Origin: Angiostrongylus vasorum
Lineage: Eukaryota; Nematoda; Chromadorea; Rhabditida; Metastrongylidae
Assembly (NCBI GenBank): GCA_018806985.1
Contig: JADANN010000411.1
Location: 1-64,000, forward strand
DNA length: 64,000 bases
Direction of reading: 5' to 3'
Shown here: piece by piece, positions 50,205-58,708 of the stretch
Position numbering within the stretch: the first letter of the stretch is position 1
Layout of the letters: each line of letters begins with the position of its first letter
Notes under the pieces: generated by a model
Told to the model about the DNA's origin: nothing
Databases searched by the model: none
What the model saw: only the letters and a program-made list of their open reading frames with translations
Translations under genes and position numbers: made by a program

Positions 50205-50590
50205 CGCCTCCCAACGGTTTACCGCCTCATTGTGGCTGGCAAGTGTTCCTGAGTGTGGAACTGCGATGTACAGGAGGGGATTCATTCCATGGCGGGGTCT
50301 CCCAAGCTGAGGAGGAGTCCAACGTTTTCATCAGGAAGCCCAGCTAAGAGTAAACCAATATCACGATCCACCACCGCTTAAGTATCAAAGTCGCATGGTG
50401 GCAAATCTCCCTCTGATCCACAAAAGATGCGACTGCCTGTGGTGGTGGAGACCTGGGGCAGACTTTGGCCAAGATGACCTCAGGATTCCAGAGAGCCACA
50501 ATGGCTTAACCAGCAAGTCTTCGAAAAATGGAGTTTGTGCTGGGGCCCGCACAACAAGTGAGGACGTGCCATTCATGCGTCAAGTGTCGA
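50205..50590 (+). repeat. R3 copy
   Basis: GGTTTACCGCCTCATTGTGG, TCTCCCAAGCTGAGGAG, CTGATCCACAAAAGATGCG and GGGCCCGCACAACAAGTGAGG match R3. Confidence 0.6.
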
Positions 50591-51334
50591 GTATTGCAGT
50601 TGTTCACAAAGGATATATGCACAGCAGGCGAATGGTGGAAATTACATATAGAACATTGCTAGTTTAACAAAAATTCTCGTAGCATGATAACAATAGGCGT
50701 TCTTCCAGATATTTTGAGACAAGGAAATTCAACGTAGACGCTTATGGGTCTGATTCGGCAAGAGCTCATCAGAAACATTGTACAGCGTGAAATGGCGGTC
50801 TTCTGTTCATTACCTAAACAGTGCGCGTTCATAAACGTTCACTTTAAAAAACTTTTGCATGTATATATCCCTATATGTGTCCATACTCACATATTTATAT
50901 TGATTACTAGCAAATGCTTAAATATTTTAAGAAACTGAAGGGCGCAAGAACTAGGTCATAAAAAGCGTTCGATGATGAGAGGCAAATGTACACCATTATC
51001 TGTGTACATTTCTGCTTCTTCCACTAAAGCACCATTTGGGAGAACTGTCGACGTTTAGTAGAGCCAGCCTTATTGCTTTGCGCACTGACCACTTCAATCT
51101 ACGACATCGTACGACAAGATCATAGTTAAGGGAGGTGGAACTCTTGGGTTGCATAGGATGTCGCTGGAATCAGGACGAACAAGTTCACGAAAGGCAGTTC
51201 AAGAATTGAGCTCGTAGCATCCTCATTAAAAGATAATAACTTCAACTTCCTATAATCAGCAGTGATTTCGCTAGCAGCAGAAAGTATGCGCAACGTGCAA
51301 ACGGCAAGCGATAGTTTCTTCATTGCTTCTGGAG
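50591..51334. other. unassigned stretch
   Basis: No gene or known repeat. The small frames at 50,744-51,323 have no recognisable domain. Confidence 0.35.
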
Positions 51335-51575
51335 CCAGACGTTACTATAAGCGTTGTGACTCCCTCAATGATTTGGAGATGTTCGCAAAGCTCAGACCTC
51401 GGGCCAAATCGAACCACGACTTCCTTTTCCGGGGGCTCACGCACTACACATTGCACCACGGAGGCCCCTCTGCATTTCTCTCAGCTAGTTTTCTACTTAA
51501 CGCTGCCATCAGCAAATCAGGAAATCGTGGTTCAATCTGGCTGCTGGTACGAGTTTCTCGAATATCTCAGCGTAA
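51335..51575 (-). repeat. SINE-1, divergent copy with the clearest tRNA-like head
   Basis: Head at 51,469-51,401 on the minus strand: GGGGCCTCCGTGGTGCAATG, then GTGGTTCGATTTGGCCC. The ends can pair (GGGCC with GGCCC) and GGTTCGATTTG is a good B box, about 45 bases after the A-box-like part. Body words are diverged but in the SINE-1 order. It is older or from another subfamily. Confidence 0.6.
51401..51469 (-). tRNA. tRNA-like pseudogene forming the SINE-1 head (not a functional tRNA)
   Basis: About 69 bases with paired ends (GGGGCC and GGCCC), an A-box-like GTGGTGCAATGTG and a B box GGTTCGATTTG. The anticodon arm is not convincing, so this is a tRNA-derived promoter and not a tRNA gene. Confidence 0.5.
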
Positions 51576-51589
51576 ATCTGTCGTTCTCT

Positions 51590-51712
51590 TTTTCACAGCA
51601 ATCGCGAAGTTATTATTCCAGAACACGTTTACTTCCCTACAAATATAACGCACACAAAACAGCGGTACCTGACGTTTGGGCAGTATCGCCTTCTTTACAG
51701 ATCTCGGGAACA
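51590..51712 (-). mobile_element. PLE terminal region with hammerhead-like remnant
   Basis: CGCACACAAAACAGCGGTACC then TGACGTTTGGGCAGTATCGCCTTC (51,671-51,694) is the complement of a PLE terminus plus hammerhead-like core; CTTTACAG replaces CTTCAGAG, so the CTGAAGA box is damaged. No coding part. Confidence 0.5.
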
Positions 51713-52024
51713 TCTCAGCATAGTTGCAGTTGCAATTCACACCATACTTTGAAGTGAAGATATTTGCTAGGCAGAAAATAAAAGGTTAACACTGTGAGTT
51801 GAGACTAATTCTCAGCCAGCGTTTTAGCCAGGGGTTAAGTGTTGGAATCAAAAGAAGATGTGAAAGGATGCCGATACCACCTGCTGCAAAAAATCATTAA
51901 CAACTAAGCCTTTGCAAAATACTCTCTAAGCATTCTTAGGACTTAATAGCTCAGAACTGTCCAGTGATGAGATGAAAAAACTTGTATTTGTAGACGAAAA
52001 TGTTTTCACCAGAATTCATTGATC
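51713..52024. other. unassigned stretch
   Basis: Nothing recognised. Confidence 0.3.
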
Positions 52025-52155
52025 TTCATTCACATAGTTTAGTACACGCTGTTGAATTCGATGATGAGTGAGTTGTTTTATATTGTGGAATTTTTTCAAA
52101 AGTCCTGACATTTCCGGAAAGCTCCTTCGTATTTAAATTAGCGATAAGAATTGTA
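52025..52155 (+). repeat. R4, dispersed repeat copy
   Basis: Matches 5,575-5,715 (TGATGAGTGAGTTGTTTT; ACATTTCCGG; AAATTAGCGATAAGAATT). Short and non-coding. Confidence 0.5.
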
Positions 52156-52224
52156 TTGACGGCTGTTAATCGCAGTCCCACACCCAGCCGGACCACCTCC
52201 CAACGACGATGAAGCTGCCAAGGC

Positions 52225-52432
52225 CTCCATCTCTCCGGTGTAGGCAAATTGCTACCAGACCTGTTCGGAAGGATAGCAGCACTGGCTCGATACATCGGTA
52301 GGCCACCGCAAGCCATCGTAAAGTCCAGATATGCTTGTAATGACCTCCAAACGATGCTTAATGAAGTCGAATGCATGGCGCGTCCTTCAGAAATTGATCA
52401 ACGCCGAGAGCTTTATCCTTTATCCCTCATTT
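52225..52432 (+). repeat. SINE-2, 5' truncated copy
   Basis: Starts in the middle (GTGTAGGCAAATTGCTACCAG), then GGCTCGATACATCGG, GGCCACCGCAAGCC and the tail GATCAACGCCGAGAGC. The tRNA-like head is absent, as expected for incomplete reverse transcription. Confidence 0.65.
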
Positions 52433-52435
52433 AAT

Positions 52436-52960
52436 TGAAATACCACCGGACATTCTCAGACGCCACCTAGTTAGTAACGGCATGCATGACCTTCATCACA
52501 CATCTCAAAAATTGCGTAGTATGCCCTAAACATAGAGATGTTGATCGCATAATTTCGAGTACGGGTTATGGGATCACTGGTAAAGCATGCAGAGACGAAT
52601 GTATTGGCGAAAATAGTGGAACAGTGTGCGTCTGCATAAAAGAACCACTAGTCCTTTAATTTAAACGTGTCCAAACTCATCACTATGCGCGTATAGGACA
52701 CACAGACACAACGGAGATGATTTTGAAGTAAAAGTCACTCTCAGGGCACAAGAATCGAAACCACCGTCGCGTGAAACTCGAGAAGCGTTTTGGATAAATT
52801 CCAAAATTCCAAAAATGAACTGCAAGGAGGAATGTCTTGTAATCACGCGTGACCTCACGGCATACATCTGCCTCATTTTTTTGACCTGAGTGAAGCATAT
52901 TCTTCTCCCACTCTGTGCGGCGGGTCTGCACCAAATAAATGGACGACTTACAAACAACAA
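52436..52960 (+). mobile_element. PLE linker and GIY-YIG, decayed
   Basis: GAAATACCACCGGACATTCTCAG and GCCACCTAGTTAG match the linker; further on the nuclease is shattered by stops (RRMYWRK-like where others have ECYIGE). The C-terminal part (52,720-52,870) matches GIRPRVTFTS complement and TAATCACGCGTGACC. Confidence 0.6.
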
Positions 52961-53014
52961 AACGGTTAACTCTTGAAAGAAACCGTTTTTTAAAAAAAAT
53001 CATAGAGGGAGACT

Positions 53015-53262
53015 GCCTTCGACGTTGATCAATCCCTGAGGGATGCGCCATACATTCGACTCTTTAAGATTGAATGCATATCTGACCCTTACAATGCTCG
53101 CAGTGGCCTACCGATGTATCCAGCCAGTGCTGCTATCCTTCCAGACAAGTCCGGTATCAATTTGCCCACCTCGGAGAGATGGAAGGCTTGGTCGGCCATA
53201 GGCGCCGGGATCGATTCCACGTGTGTGTTGCCTCCGACCACTGCGCCACACGCACACCTTCT
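53015..53262 (-). repeat. SINE-2, near full copy
   Basis: Tail complement GATCAATCCCTGAGGGATGCGCC, CGATGTATCCAGCCAG, CGATTCCACGTGTGTGTTG, CTGCGCCACACGC. The A-box region has lost about ten bases. With 52,225 it forms an inverted pair flanking the PLE fragment. Confidence 0.7.
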
Positions 53263-53560
53263 GTTCTTTATACCAGCGAAAACTTGTGTTAATTATTTCA
53301 TATACTACATACCACGGTTTTTTGTGCACTAGTGAAAATCTATGTTTTATCTTTTATCTTGTGATATAAGGAAGGTACTTGCCTATGTAGACTGGGTGTC
53401 AATTTGACCTTCGATGCTCTGAGGAAGCCCCAGGCGCCCGCAGCTTCAGAACACGACAGCCTTACAACCGGCTTTTTTTCGGTTTCAAAGCCATAAACTA
53501 CATGGATTCTCACAAACCATATGAGATCGCTTCATCAAAATGAGAAGGTCCAAAAAACAG
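53263..53560. other. unassigned stretch with decayed hammerhead-like scrap
   Basis: At 53,408-53,440, TCGATGCTCTGAGGAAGCCCC resembles the start of the motif without its GAAAC box. Otherwise nothing recognised. Confidence 0.35.
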
Positions 53561-53690
53561 TGAAAGACTTCATTCAATGAATTCATCCCCATCGTGCCTG
53601 TATTTTCAGGAGTTTTGAACTTATTGCTGTTCCTCATTCAAGATCTTGACTTTAGACCTTTACCACTTTATTATGCAACGAATCATTTAA
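53561..53690 (+). repeat. R6, dispersed repeat copy
   Basis: CATTCAATGAATTCATCCCC, AGTTTTGAACTTATTGCTG, CAAGATCTTGACTTTAGACC and TTTATTATGCAACGAATC match 46,370-46,500. Confidence 0.5.
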
Positions 53691-53975
53691 AAGAGGAAGA
53701 AGAGAAGTACCTCGGGATAGGTGTAGAGGAAACCACAGCCCCCCAACGATAATTCTAGCGACAAAAAGGTCGCGTTTATCCTGCCCTTCATTTCTAATGA
53801 AGCAAGTTCAGCTATAAAACGCTGTTTAAGAAGAGCCGGTCTAGAGAATTCGGTAACGATAATTGAAATTCCATCGAGTAATCTAAGACGCCAACTAGTT
53901 CGTAACCGCCTATACGACCGCCTATGTGCAACGCAAAATTGTATAATTTGCCCCAATAGTAGAGACCGTGACTGC

Positions 53976-54305
53976 ATGAGTTCGGGTACAGTTTATCTGA
54001 TCTCTTGTAAAGCGTGCGGGGACGATTTCATTGGCGAAACGGGTAGACCACTTTGCGTTCGTATAAAAGAGCACCTAGTCGTCAAACGTAAACCAAATAC
54101 CCCACTAGGCACGCATAGGACCCAGAGACATAGCGGGGAGGAGTTTGAAGTACGTGTCATGATCCTTGCGCAGGAATCGAGAACACAAGCGCGCAAAACT
54201 CTCGAGGCGTTCTGGATTAATTCCAGAAATCCGAGAATGAACCGCAGGGAAGAATTCCTCATTATCACGCGTGATATTGGGCAGTATATAAGGCTGTTAT
54301 TTTGA
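53976..54305 (+). CDS. PLE GIY-YIG endonuclease domain, intact
   Basis: 109 codons: GTVYLISCKACGDDFIGETGR (GIY and YIG motifs), LCVRIKEHLVVKRK (catalytic arginine), LGTHRTQRHSGEEFEVRVMIL and ARKTLEAFWINSRNPRMNR (catalytic glutamate in the LEAFWIN stretch). All GIY-YIG signature residues are present, so the nuclease domain itself could fold. A cysteine pair upstream (ICPNSRDRDCM) may be part of a zinc motif. RT upstream is missing, so the element is not complete. The frame is open through to TGA. Confidence 0.7.
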   Translation: MSSGTVYLISCKACGDDFIGETGRPLCVRIKEHLVVKRKPNTPLGTHRTQRHSGEEFEVRVMILAQESRTQARKTLEAFWINSRNPRMNRREEFLIITRDIGQYIRLLF

Positions 54306-54497
54306 TGGGAGGGGCATATTACGCCTCCATGTGAACTCTGTGCGGTTGGTCTCCACCCGACATACTCAGTGGAAGCCTCATAGAAAGCGGCGAGTGTGCA
54401 AAGCTGTGTTCAATGTGATTGAAATTTTGGTTCAGCGTTTTCTCTGTTTGGTTATGGAGGTGTTTGACCGAATAGATTGCTGTGAGCTTGACCTTTC

Positions 54498-54538
54498 CAG
54501 GCTCTGAGGAAGGCGAAAACCGCCGAAACGTCAGCTTG
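54498..54538 (+). ncRNA. hammerhead-ribozyme-like motif, best copy
   Basis: Stem I CAGGCT (54,498-54,503) pairs with AGCTTG (54,533-54,538) with one G-U. Core CTGAGGA (54,504-54,510), stem II GGCG/CGCC with a five-base loop (54,512-54,524), GAAAC (54,525-54,529), then GTC with predicted cleavage after C532. Stem III is reduced to ACGT, which is self-complementary and could pair between two molecules. Hammerhead motifs have been reported in PLEs; activity here is inferred. Confidence 0.65.
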
Positions 54539-54606
54539 TTCGTGAATAAAGAATAAAAACAACACCTCGTGTTTGCTCAACAGGAATACGAAGAATTACT
54601 TGATCA

Positions 54607-54870
54607 GTGGCGAGGTTAATAGAAAGTCGGACGTGGGATATATTACGAGATGTACCAGCACGATATTTCCGACTTGTAAAAGAAGCGCTGTCAGTGAGAC
54701 AAAAGATCGTCTTAGCTCGACAGTCAACACACTTTCTCCGCCGCTGTCTAAAACACCGAATCGACCCGAACTTCATTAAACGAAGACGACTACACGATGT
54801 ATGCGGACTACCAGAGGACAGTCGCCGAGTACTGGGCATCGAATTGCGAGTACTACGCACCTGTCTATGA
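54607..54870 (+). pseudogene. PLE N-terminal coding region
   Basis: 87 codons: ARLIESRTWDILRDVPARYF, LSVRQKIVLARQSTHFLRRC, HRIDPNFIKRRRLHDVCGL. This region precedes RT in PLEs. It is highly basic. No named domain that I can assign. The frame begins within the shared PLE terminus, which explains why TTAATAGAAAGTCG is conserved. Confidence 0.55.
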
Positions 54871-55504
54871 AGCAAACAAGATCAGATGTTCGCAAAGTGG
54901 AAGAAGTGCGAGGCGAAGGAAAATCGTTGTGTTCAGTGTTTGGAGGACTGCCTCTGGAAGAGAATAGTGGGAGGGTAAGCGATGATTTGCAACTCTATTA
55001 GGTCTAATGCTAAAGTAACTTTACGGAGGAAATTCGAAGACCTTTTGCACAGAAGTACCGCTAGCGAACACCAAAGAGGTCACAGTAGTATAAATAAGGC
55101 GCTAGAAAATTCAAGTGTAACCGTGTTAGGAGGCATGACTCACCCTGACGGTGCGCGCTCGTTATTAGAATTGGGCCAAGTTTACACAATCTGAACCCAT
55201 TTCTAAGGCAACCTTGCGTAGGGTCGCACATAGTTTACATGAACATCAAGAAAGACTCTGTAAAAAAGCTAGAGATGAAACGTAATAGGTGCGAACAACA
55301 CCAAGTGGGGGGCCCTACCAATAGCACCATTTTCTCTGCCGTTTTTTAGACAACAAAAAGCCGAGGAATGAAGATGATGTCAAATTTCGGGTGTTTACGA
55401 ATGAAACTTTCAAAGTCCTTAATCACTATCGCGCGAAAAGATACAGCTCAAACCTCACTGCAGTGCAAAAACATGGTATGCGAGAGGTATGAGAGCTGAT
55501 AAGA

Positions 55505-56401
55505 ATGAAAAACATAAGACTAAGACTATCCGTCAGTGATAAGGGTGGAGAGTTTGCCGTAATTCCCCATCAGTTAGATGTTGAGATAACGAAGAAGCAT
55601 CTTGAAGATGCTTCACTTTATTGCCCATTATCTGGGAAGGAGTTTAAAAGTAAATACCGAAAGTTAAACAACGAATGGGTTAAAATGGCAAGAGCGGCTG
55701 GTTTAAAACCATCAGTTATCTCTCAACCCAAAGTTGACCTACCAACATGTCCCGTCCTGTACTCTACTTATCAAAACCCATAAGTTAGTATCCAGCGATG
55801 ATCTTGCGTCTACCGATGCATCACTGTTTAAGGTCAGACCTATCATTAGCTGTGTAGACGGGCCAACGGATAGAATAACGCGGTTAATAACCCTAATACT
55901 TACCCAGTTGTTGAAGTACATTCCATGCCATCTAACGAACAACCTAATGTTCCTGGATCGTCTACGTATTGTGCAGCCCAACAGCGCGTACCTGGTGGAG
56001 TCCATCGACGTCACCGCCCTCTATACAAACCTGTCGAATGATTCCGCTAGGCAAGCCATCCGCGAGCTCCTTATACAACACGAAGGAGCAATAAACATGT
56101 AGGGCTTCTCGATCCAGCACTTGATGACACTCTTAAAGAGTGCCTAAACTGCTCAATCTTCAGATGGTCCGGGAGGTATTACGCACAAACGAGAGGATTG
56201 GCAATGGGACAACGACTGGCACCAAACCTTGCCATTGCATTCATGTTTAAGGTGGAAGCACCATTAATCGATCTTGGGCCGTTACTCTACTGTAGATATA
56301 CAGATGACTGTTTGGTCATTTGTTCAACACAAGAGGAAATTGACAAATGTTTCGAGTTGCTGAACGAACAGTCAGAGTACAATAAATTCATCCGAGAGTA
56401 A
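55505..56401 (+). pseudogene. PLE reverse transcriptase, copy 8, three frames
   Basis: 55,505-55,783: LRLSVSDKGGEFAVIPHQLD (the substrate-side motif 1 of PLE RT), LNNEWVKMARAAGL. 55,734-56,102: LLIKTHKLVSSDDLASTD, FKVRPIISCVDGPTDRIT, VTALYTNLSNDSARQAIREL. 56,198-56,401: MGQRLAPNLAIAFMFKVEAP, CRYTDDCLVICSTQEEIDKC. The YIDD box is YTDD with both aspartates kept. Frameshifts near 55,780 and 56,110. Confidence 0.7.
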
Positions 56402-56431
56402 CCAAAAGAAAACTGGCTTCCATTTCTGAAC

Positions 56432-56730
56432 GGATTTCGTTTCTCCCAAAGCCTGAAAAGCCAAAGCTGACTGTAGCCTATCCAGATAAACATCTCGATA
56501 ACCAAACATAAATGTTGAACCAGGATTTCAATCATGTTGAAAGCAAAATAGCCTTTTTTGTGCACACATTGGTGGCTGCTCTAATCGTGTTTCTCAAAAC
56601 TACCCTTTTGTATTTAACGGGAGACGATTCCTTAATCTCCTTAAGCTTCATGGCTTCTAGCCCTGACGTGGTAAAACCTTTGAAAAGAAAAGGCAACCAA
56701 ATGTTAAAAAAGAACGTCAAGGGGAAAGAA
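56432..56730 (-). mobile_element. PLE fragment in minus orientation
   Basis: 56,432-56,520 is the complement of the PLE 3' region (as at 24,910-25,010); 56,530-56,720 encodes on the minus strand the linker VVLRNTIRAATNVCTKK. The same orientation change is seen in other copies (60,840-61,240). Confidence 0.6.
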
Positions 56731-57723
56731 ACAAATCAATGGTAATAGTAAGGATAACACTATTGTTTATGATAAATAACAATGATGAGAAACAATGATG
56801 TGGAATACAGATGAAAGTTAAGTGATCAATTTGTGTTTTCTTCAAAAGGCTAAGCAGTTGTTCTTCAAAAGGTTCATAACAACCCAGAATTCACCCGGAA
56901 GTTCATTCTAAAAAAGTTCGTAAAAGATTAATCAGGGAATAATTATGAAAAACATACCATTTCATTTTTTGTTGAAAAAGCACTAAGGAGAAGTGGAATA
57001 CATCAGTTAGAGAATGTCTTCCTTCAATTTTCGTATACCGTACCATGAAGAAACTCTCTACAGAAAAGCGGATGTTCCTTCCCACTCACCTGAACTTGAA
57101 ACACCCTTACGTATAACTGCTCGAACTGTCCCTTCTTCAGTAAGATTTCCGTTCTTATTTGATGCACTTTCTCAGTTGTCTCATAGAAGGATTGAATTAG
57201 CTCTTTGTGGAAACCCTCTCTTCCTTTCCTTTTATTAGCCGACTGCAATAATTTTTTACGGCGGGATGTGATGTGAAACACAACCACGACGATACAGTGA
57301 TATTCGCAAAACTTGAGCCAGAGCCAGATCGAGAAATGATTACCCTTTCCGGGTGCTCGTCTATTACACACTGTGCCACTGAAGCTCCCTATTTTACGTG
57401 CCTCTCATTTGGTTTTCTACCTAACGCTACCCGTCAGCGAGTTTGATCTGGCGAGTATAAGTCGCCATTGAAACCCAGTTAAGTGGAGGCTATAGTCGAA
57501 ATTACGATGTTTACCTCTTATTTGCTCCCTAGTATAGTTTTTCGCGACGAGGTAGGATGTGAAATACTCTCTCTCCTTTCTTTGATGTTCCATCGCTCCT
57601 GAGAATACTGAAGATATTTTTATCCTTTTGTAAATTTGCAGCTTTCGATTTCTTCATGCTCAATAAATGCAGCAGGTTTAAAATCGAGTATATCGTTGCA
57701 GAAGCATTGGCTCTAGATTGAAT
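56731..57723 (+). repeat. CLU unit, copy 4 (plus), 5' flank, split by SINE-1
   Basis: 56,760-57,225 and 57,585-57,723 match the flank of copy 3 and copy 5. Between them lies a SINE-1. Words: ATCATTGTTTCTCATCATTG-type, GTACCATGAAGAAACTCTCTAC, TTTCTCAGTTGTCTC, then GCAGGTTTAAAATCGAGTATATCG. Confidence 0.55.
57236..57570 (-). repeat. SINE-1 insertion in CLU copy 4
   Basis: The minus strand carries a diverged SINE-1 (GGCACAGTGTGTAATAGACG head; CCCGGAAAGGG; CTCGATCTGG B-box-like). It is flanked by imperfect direct repeats CTCTCTTCCTTTCCTTTTA (57,217-57,235) and TCTCTCTCCTTTCTTTGAT (57,568-57,586), consistent with a target site duplication. Confidence 0.5.
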
Positions 57724-57915
57724 ATGAAGCATTTTCTCATTCTCGTTTACGTTATTGGGATTACACTGGTAGGTTGGATGTTCCTGCAACATCTGAAGAC
57801 GACTGCTTCAATTAATTCTGAACAGGCGGTCATGATCTTTCAGGTCTGTACTCCTAAAAGTGCCAAGGATGGAGTACGAAAGTCAGCACCAGCAGGGTCA
57901 GCAGGGTCAAACTGA
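57724..57915 (+). pseudogene. collagen-like mini-gene, broken copy 4
   Basis: Exon 1 (57,724-57,768) encodes MKHFLILVYVIGITL. A 75-base intron (57,769-57,843) ends ATCTTTCAG. Exon 2 reads VCTPKSAKDGVRKSAPAGSAGSN and stops at 57,913-57,915. The Gly-X-Y tract is almost wholly deleted, leaving only three Gly repeats, but the signal sequence and splice sites are kept. Confidence 0.6.
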
Positions 57916-58211
57916 CACCGAACAGAAGCGAAGGTAGCAAATATAAAGCTCAAATTAAAGGTTCAAATAAAGAATTAAAGAGGCCAAATTATTGATATGA
58001 GTAATTTAAATAAGCAGCTACTAATAAAAAGGCTGACGGCCACCAGCACTAACGTGTAGGATAAATTAGCAGAATATTGGCGACTTGAATAATGTGCACA
58101 TCGAAAGACTGCAGAATTTTTCGTAGTACACTTTTTGAATTCAACAGTTTCTCCACGCGTTTCGTTCAAAGTGTGTGTTTCATAGCATTTAAATGCACCT
58201 TGAGATAAATT
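57916..58211 (+). repeat. CLU 3' flank, copy 4
   Basis: TATGAGTAATTTAAATAAG and AAAAGGCTGACGGCC match the coding tail and flank of copy 3 (42,150-42,200). It is cut by RTE-A at 58,212. Confidence 0.5.
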
Positions 58212-58333
58212 ACTTTCCCTCGGATCCACATCGTGGTGAAGACCTGGATACGCCCTTGCAAGGTTAAGTCTGCGCTCCAGGGAGAACCAAGTTGCACGAC
58301 CAGTAATAGGCCAGCCTCAGTACCCCCGCACAC

Positions 58334-58708
58334 TTGATGCTCCCGTCTATGACTTCAGGAGGTGAGACGACCGGTGACAGGCCACAAAATCTGGGATTAC
58401 GCAGGACGTCATTTGAACTGGATCTGACGAATACACGCACGACAAGCCGTGGAGATTGTTTCTTACCCTGCACGTATAAGGCCAGAACCCTCTCCACAGA
58501 CGCCGATCTTCACGCTCTTCTTGAAGCCGCAGATCGTATTAAATTCCATATGATCGCACTAGACGAAACAAAAACTAAGAAGAGCGACATTCGCCAACCA
58601 AACAAAGGAACACTGGTGATCCGTGGAGAAAAGGCCCCGTCACGAAATGTGGGCGGCATGGGCATTGTCGTCCACCCGTCCATTGTCCATCTGGTCGACT
58701 CATACTAG
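58334..58708 (+). pseudogene. RTE-A endonuclease N-terminal part, copy 3
   Basis: 124 codons with [34 protein letters not shown] (E to D at the catalytic glutamate, predicting loss of activity), [22 protein letters not shown] stop at 58,707 ends the frame before GDFN. The N to K change in CTYNAR is shared with the 27,939 copy. Confidence 0.65.

Larger units (their letters stand above)
53691..54595 (+). mobile_element. Penelope-like element, copy 7, 3' part with best GIY-YIG and hammerhead-like motif
   Basis: Linker (53,700-53,970; AAAAGGTCGCGTTTATCC, GAAATTCCATCGAG), GIY-YIG (53,976-54,305), 3' untranslated region, hammerhead-like motif (54,498-54,538) and terminus (54,545-54,610), which runs directly into the N-terminal coding region of the next unit. 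This is a head-to-tail junction of two PLE units. Confidence 0.75.
54596..56430 (+). mobile_element. Penelope-like element, copy 8, N-terminal and RT part
   Basis: Starts with AGGTTAATAGAAAGTCGGACG and continues with IESRTWDILRDVPARYFRLVK, HFLRRCLKHRIDPNFIK (54,620-54,870), the connecting region (54,870-55,500), conserved block (55,505-55,783), fingers (55,734-56,102) and RT palm (56,198-56,401, YTDD). It stops at 56,430 where a minus-strand PLE fragment begins. Five or more frameshifts and stops; the longest N-terminal copy in the window. Confidence 0.75.

Noticed and set aside
51401..51469. Functional tRNA gene
   Set aside because: The anticodon arm is poor, and it is embedded in a repeated SINE body.
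53976..54305. GIY-YIG as a homing endonuclease or a phage or bacterial gene
   Set aside because: It follows PLE RT and linker sequence in other copies and sits before PLE termini; the layout is that of PLE, and no intron or phage context exists.
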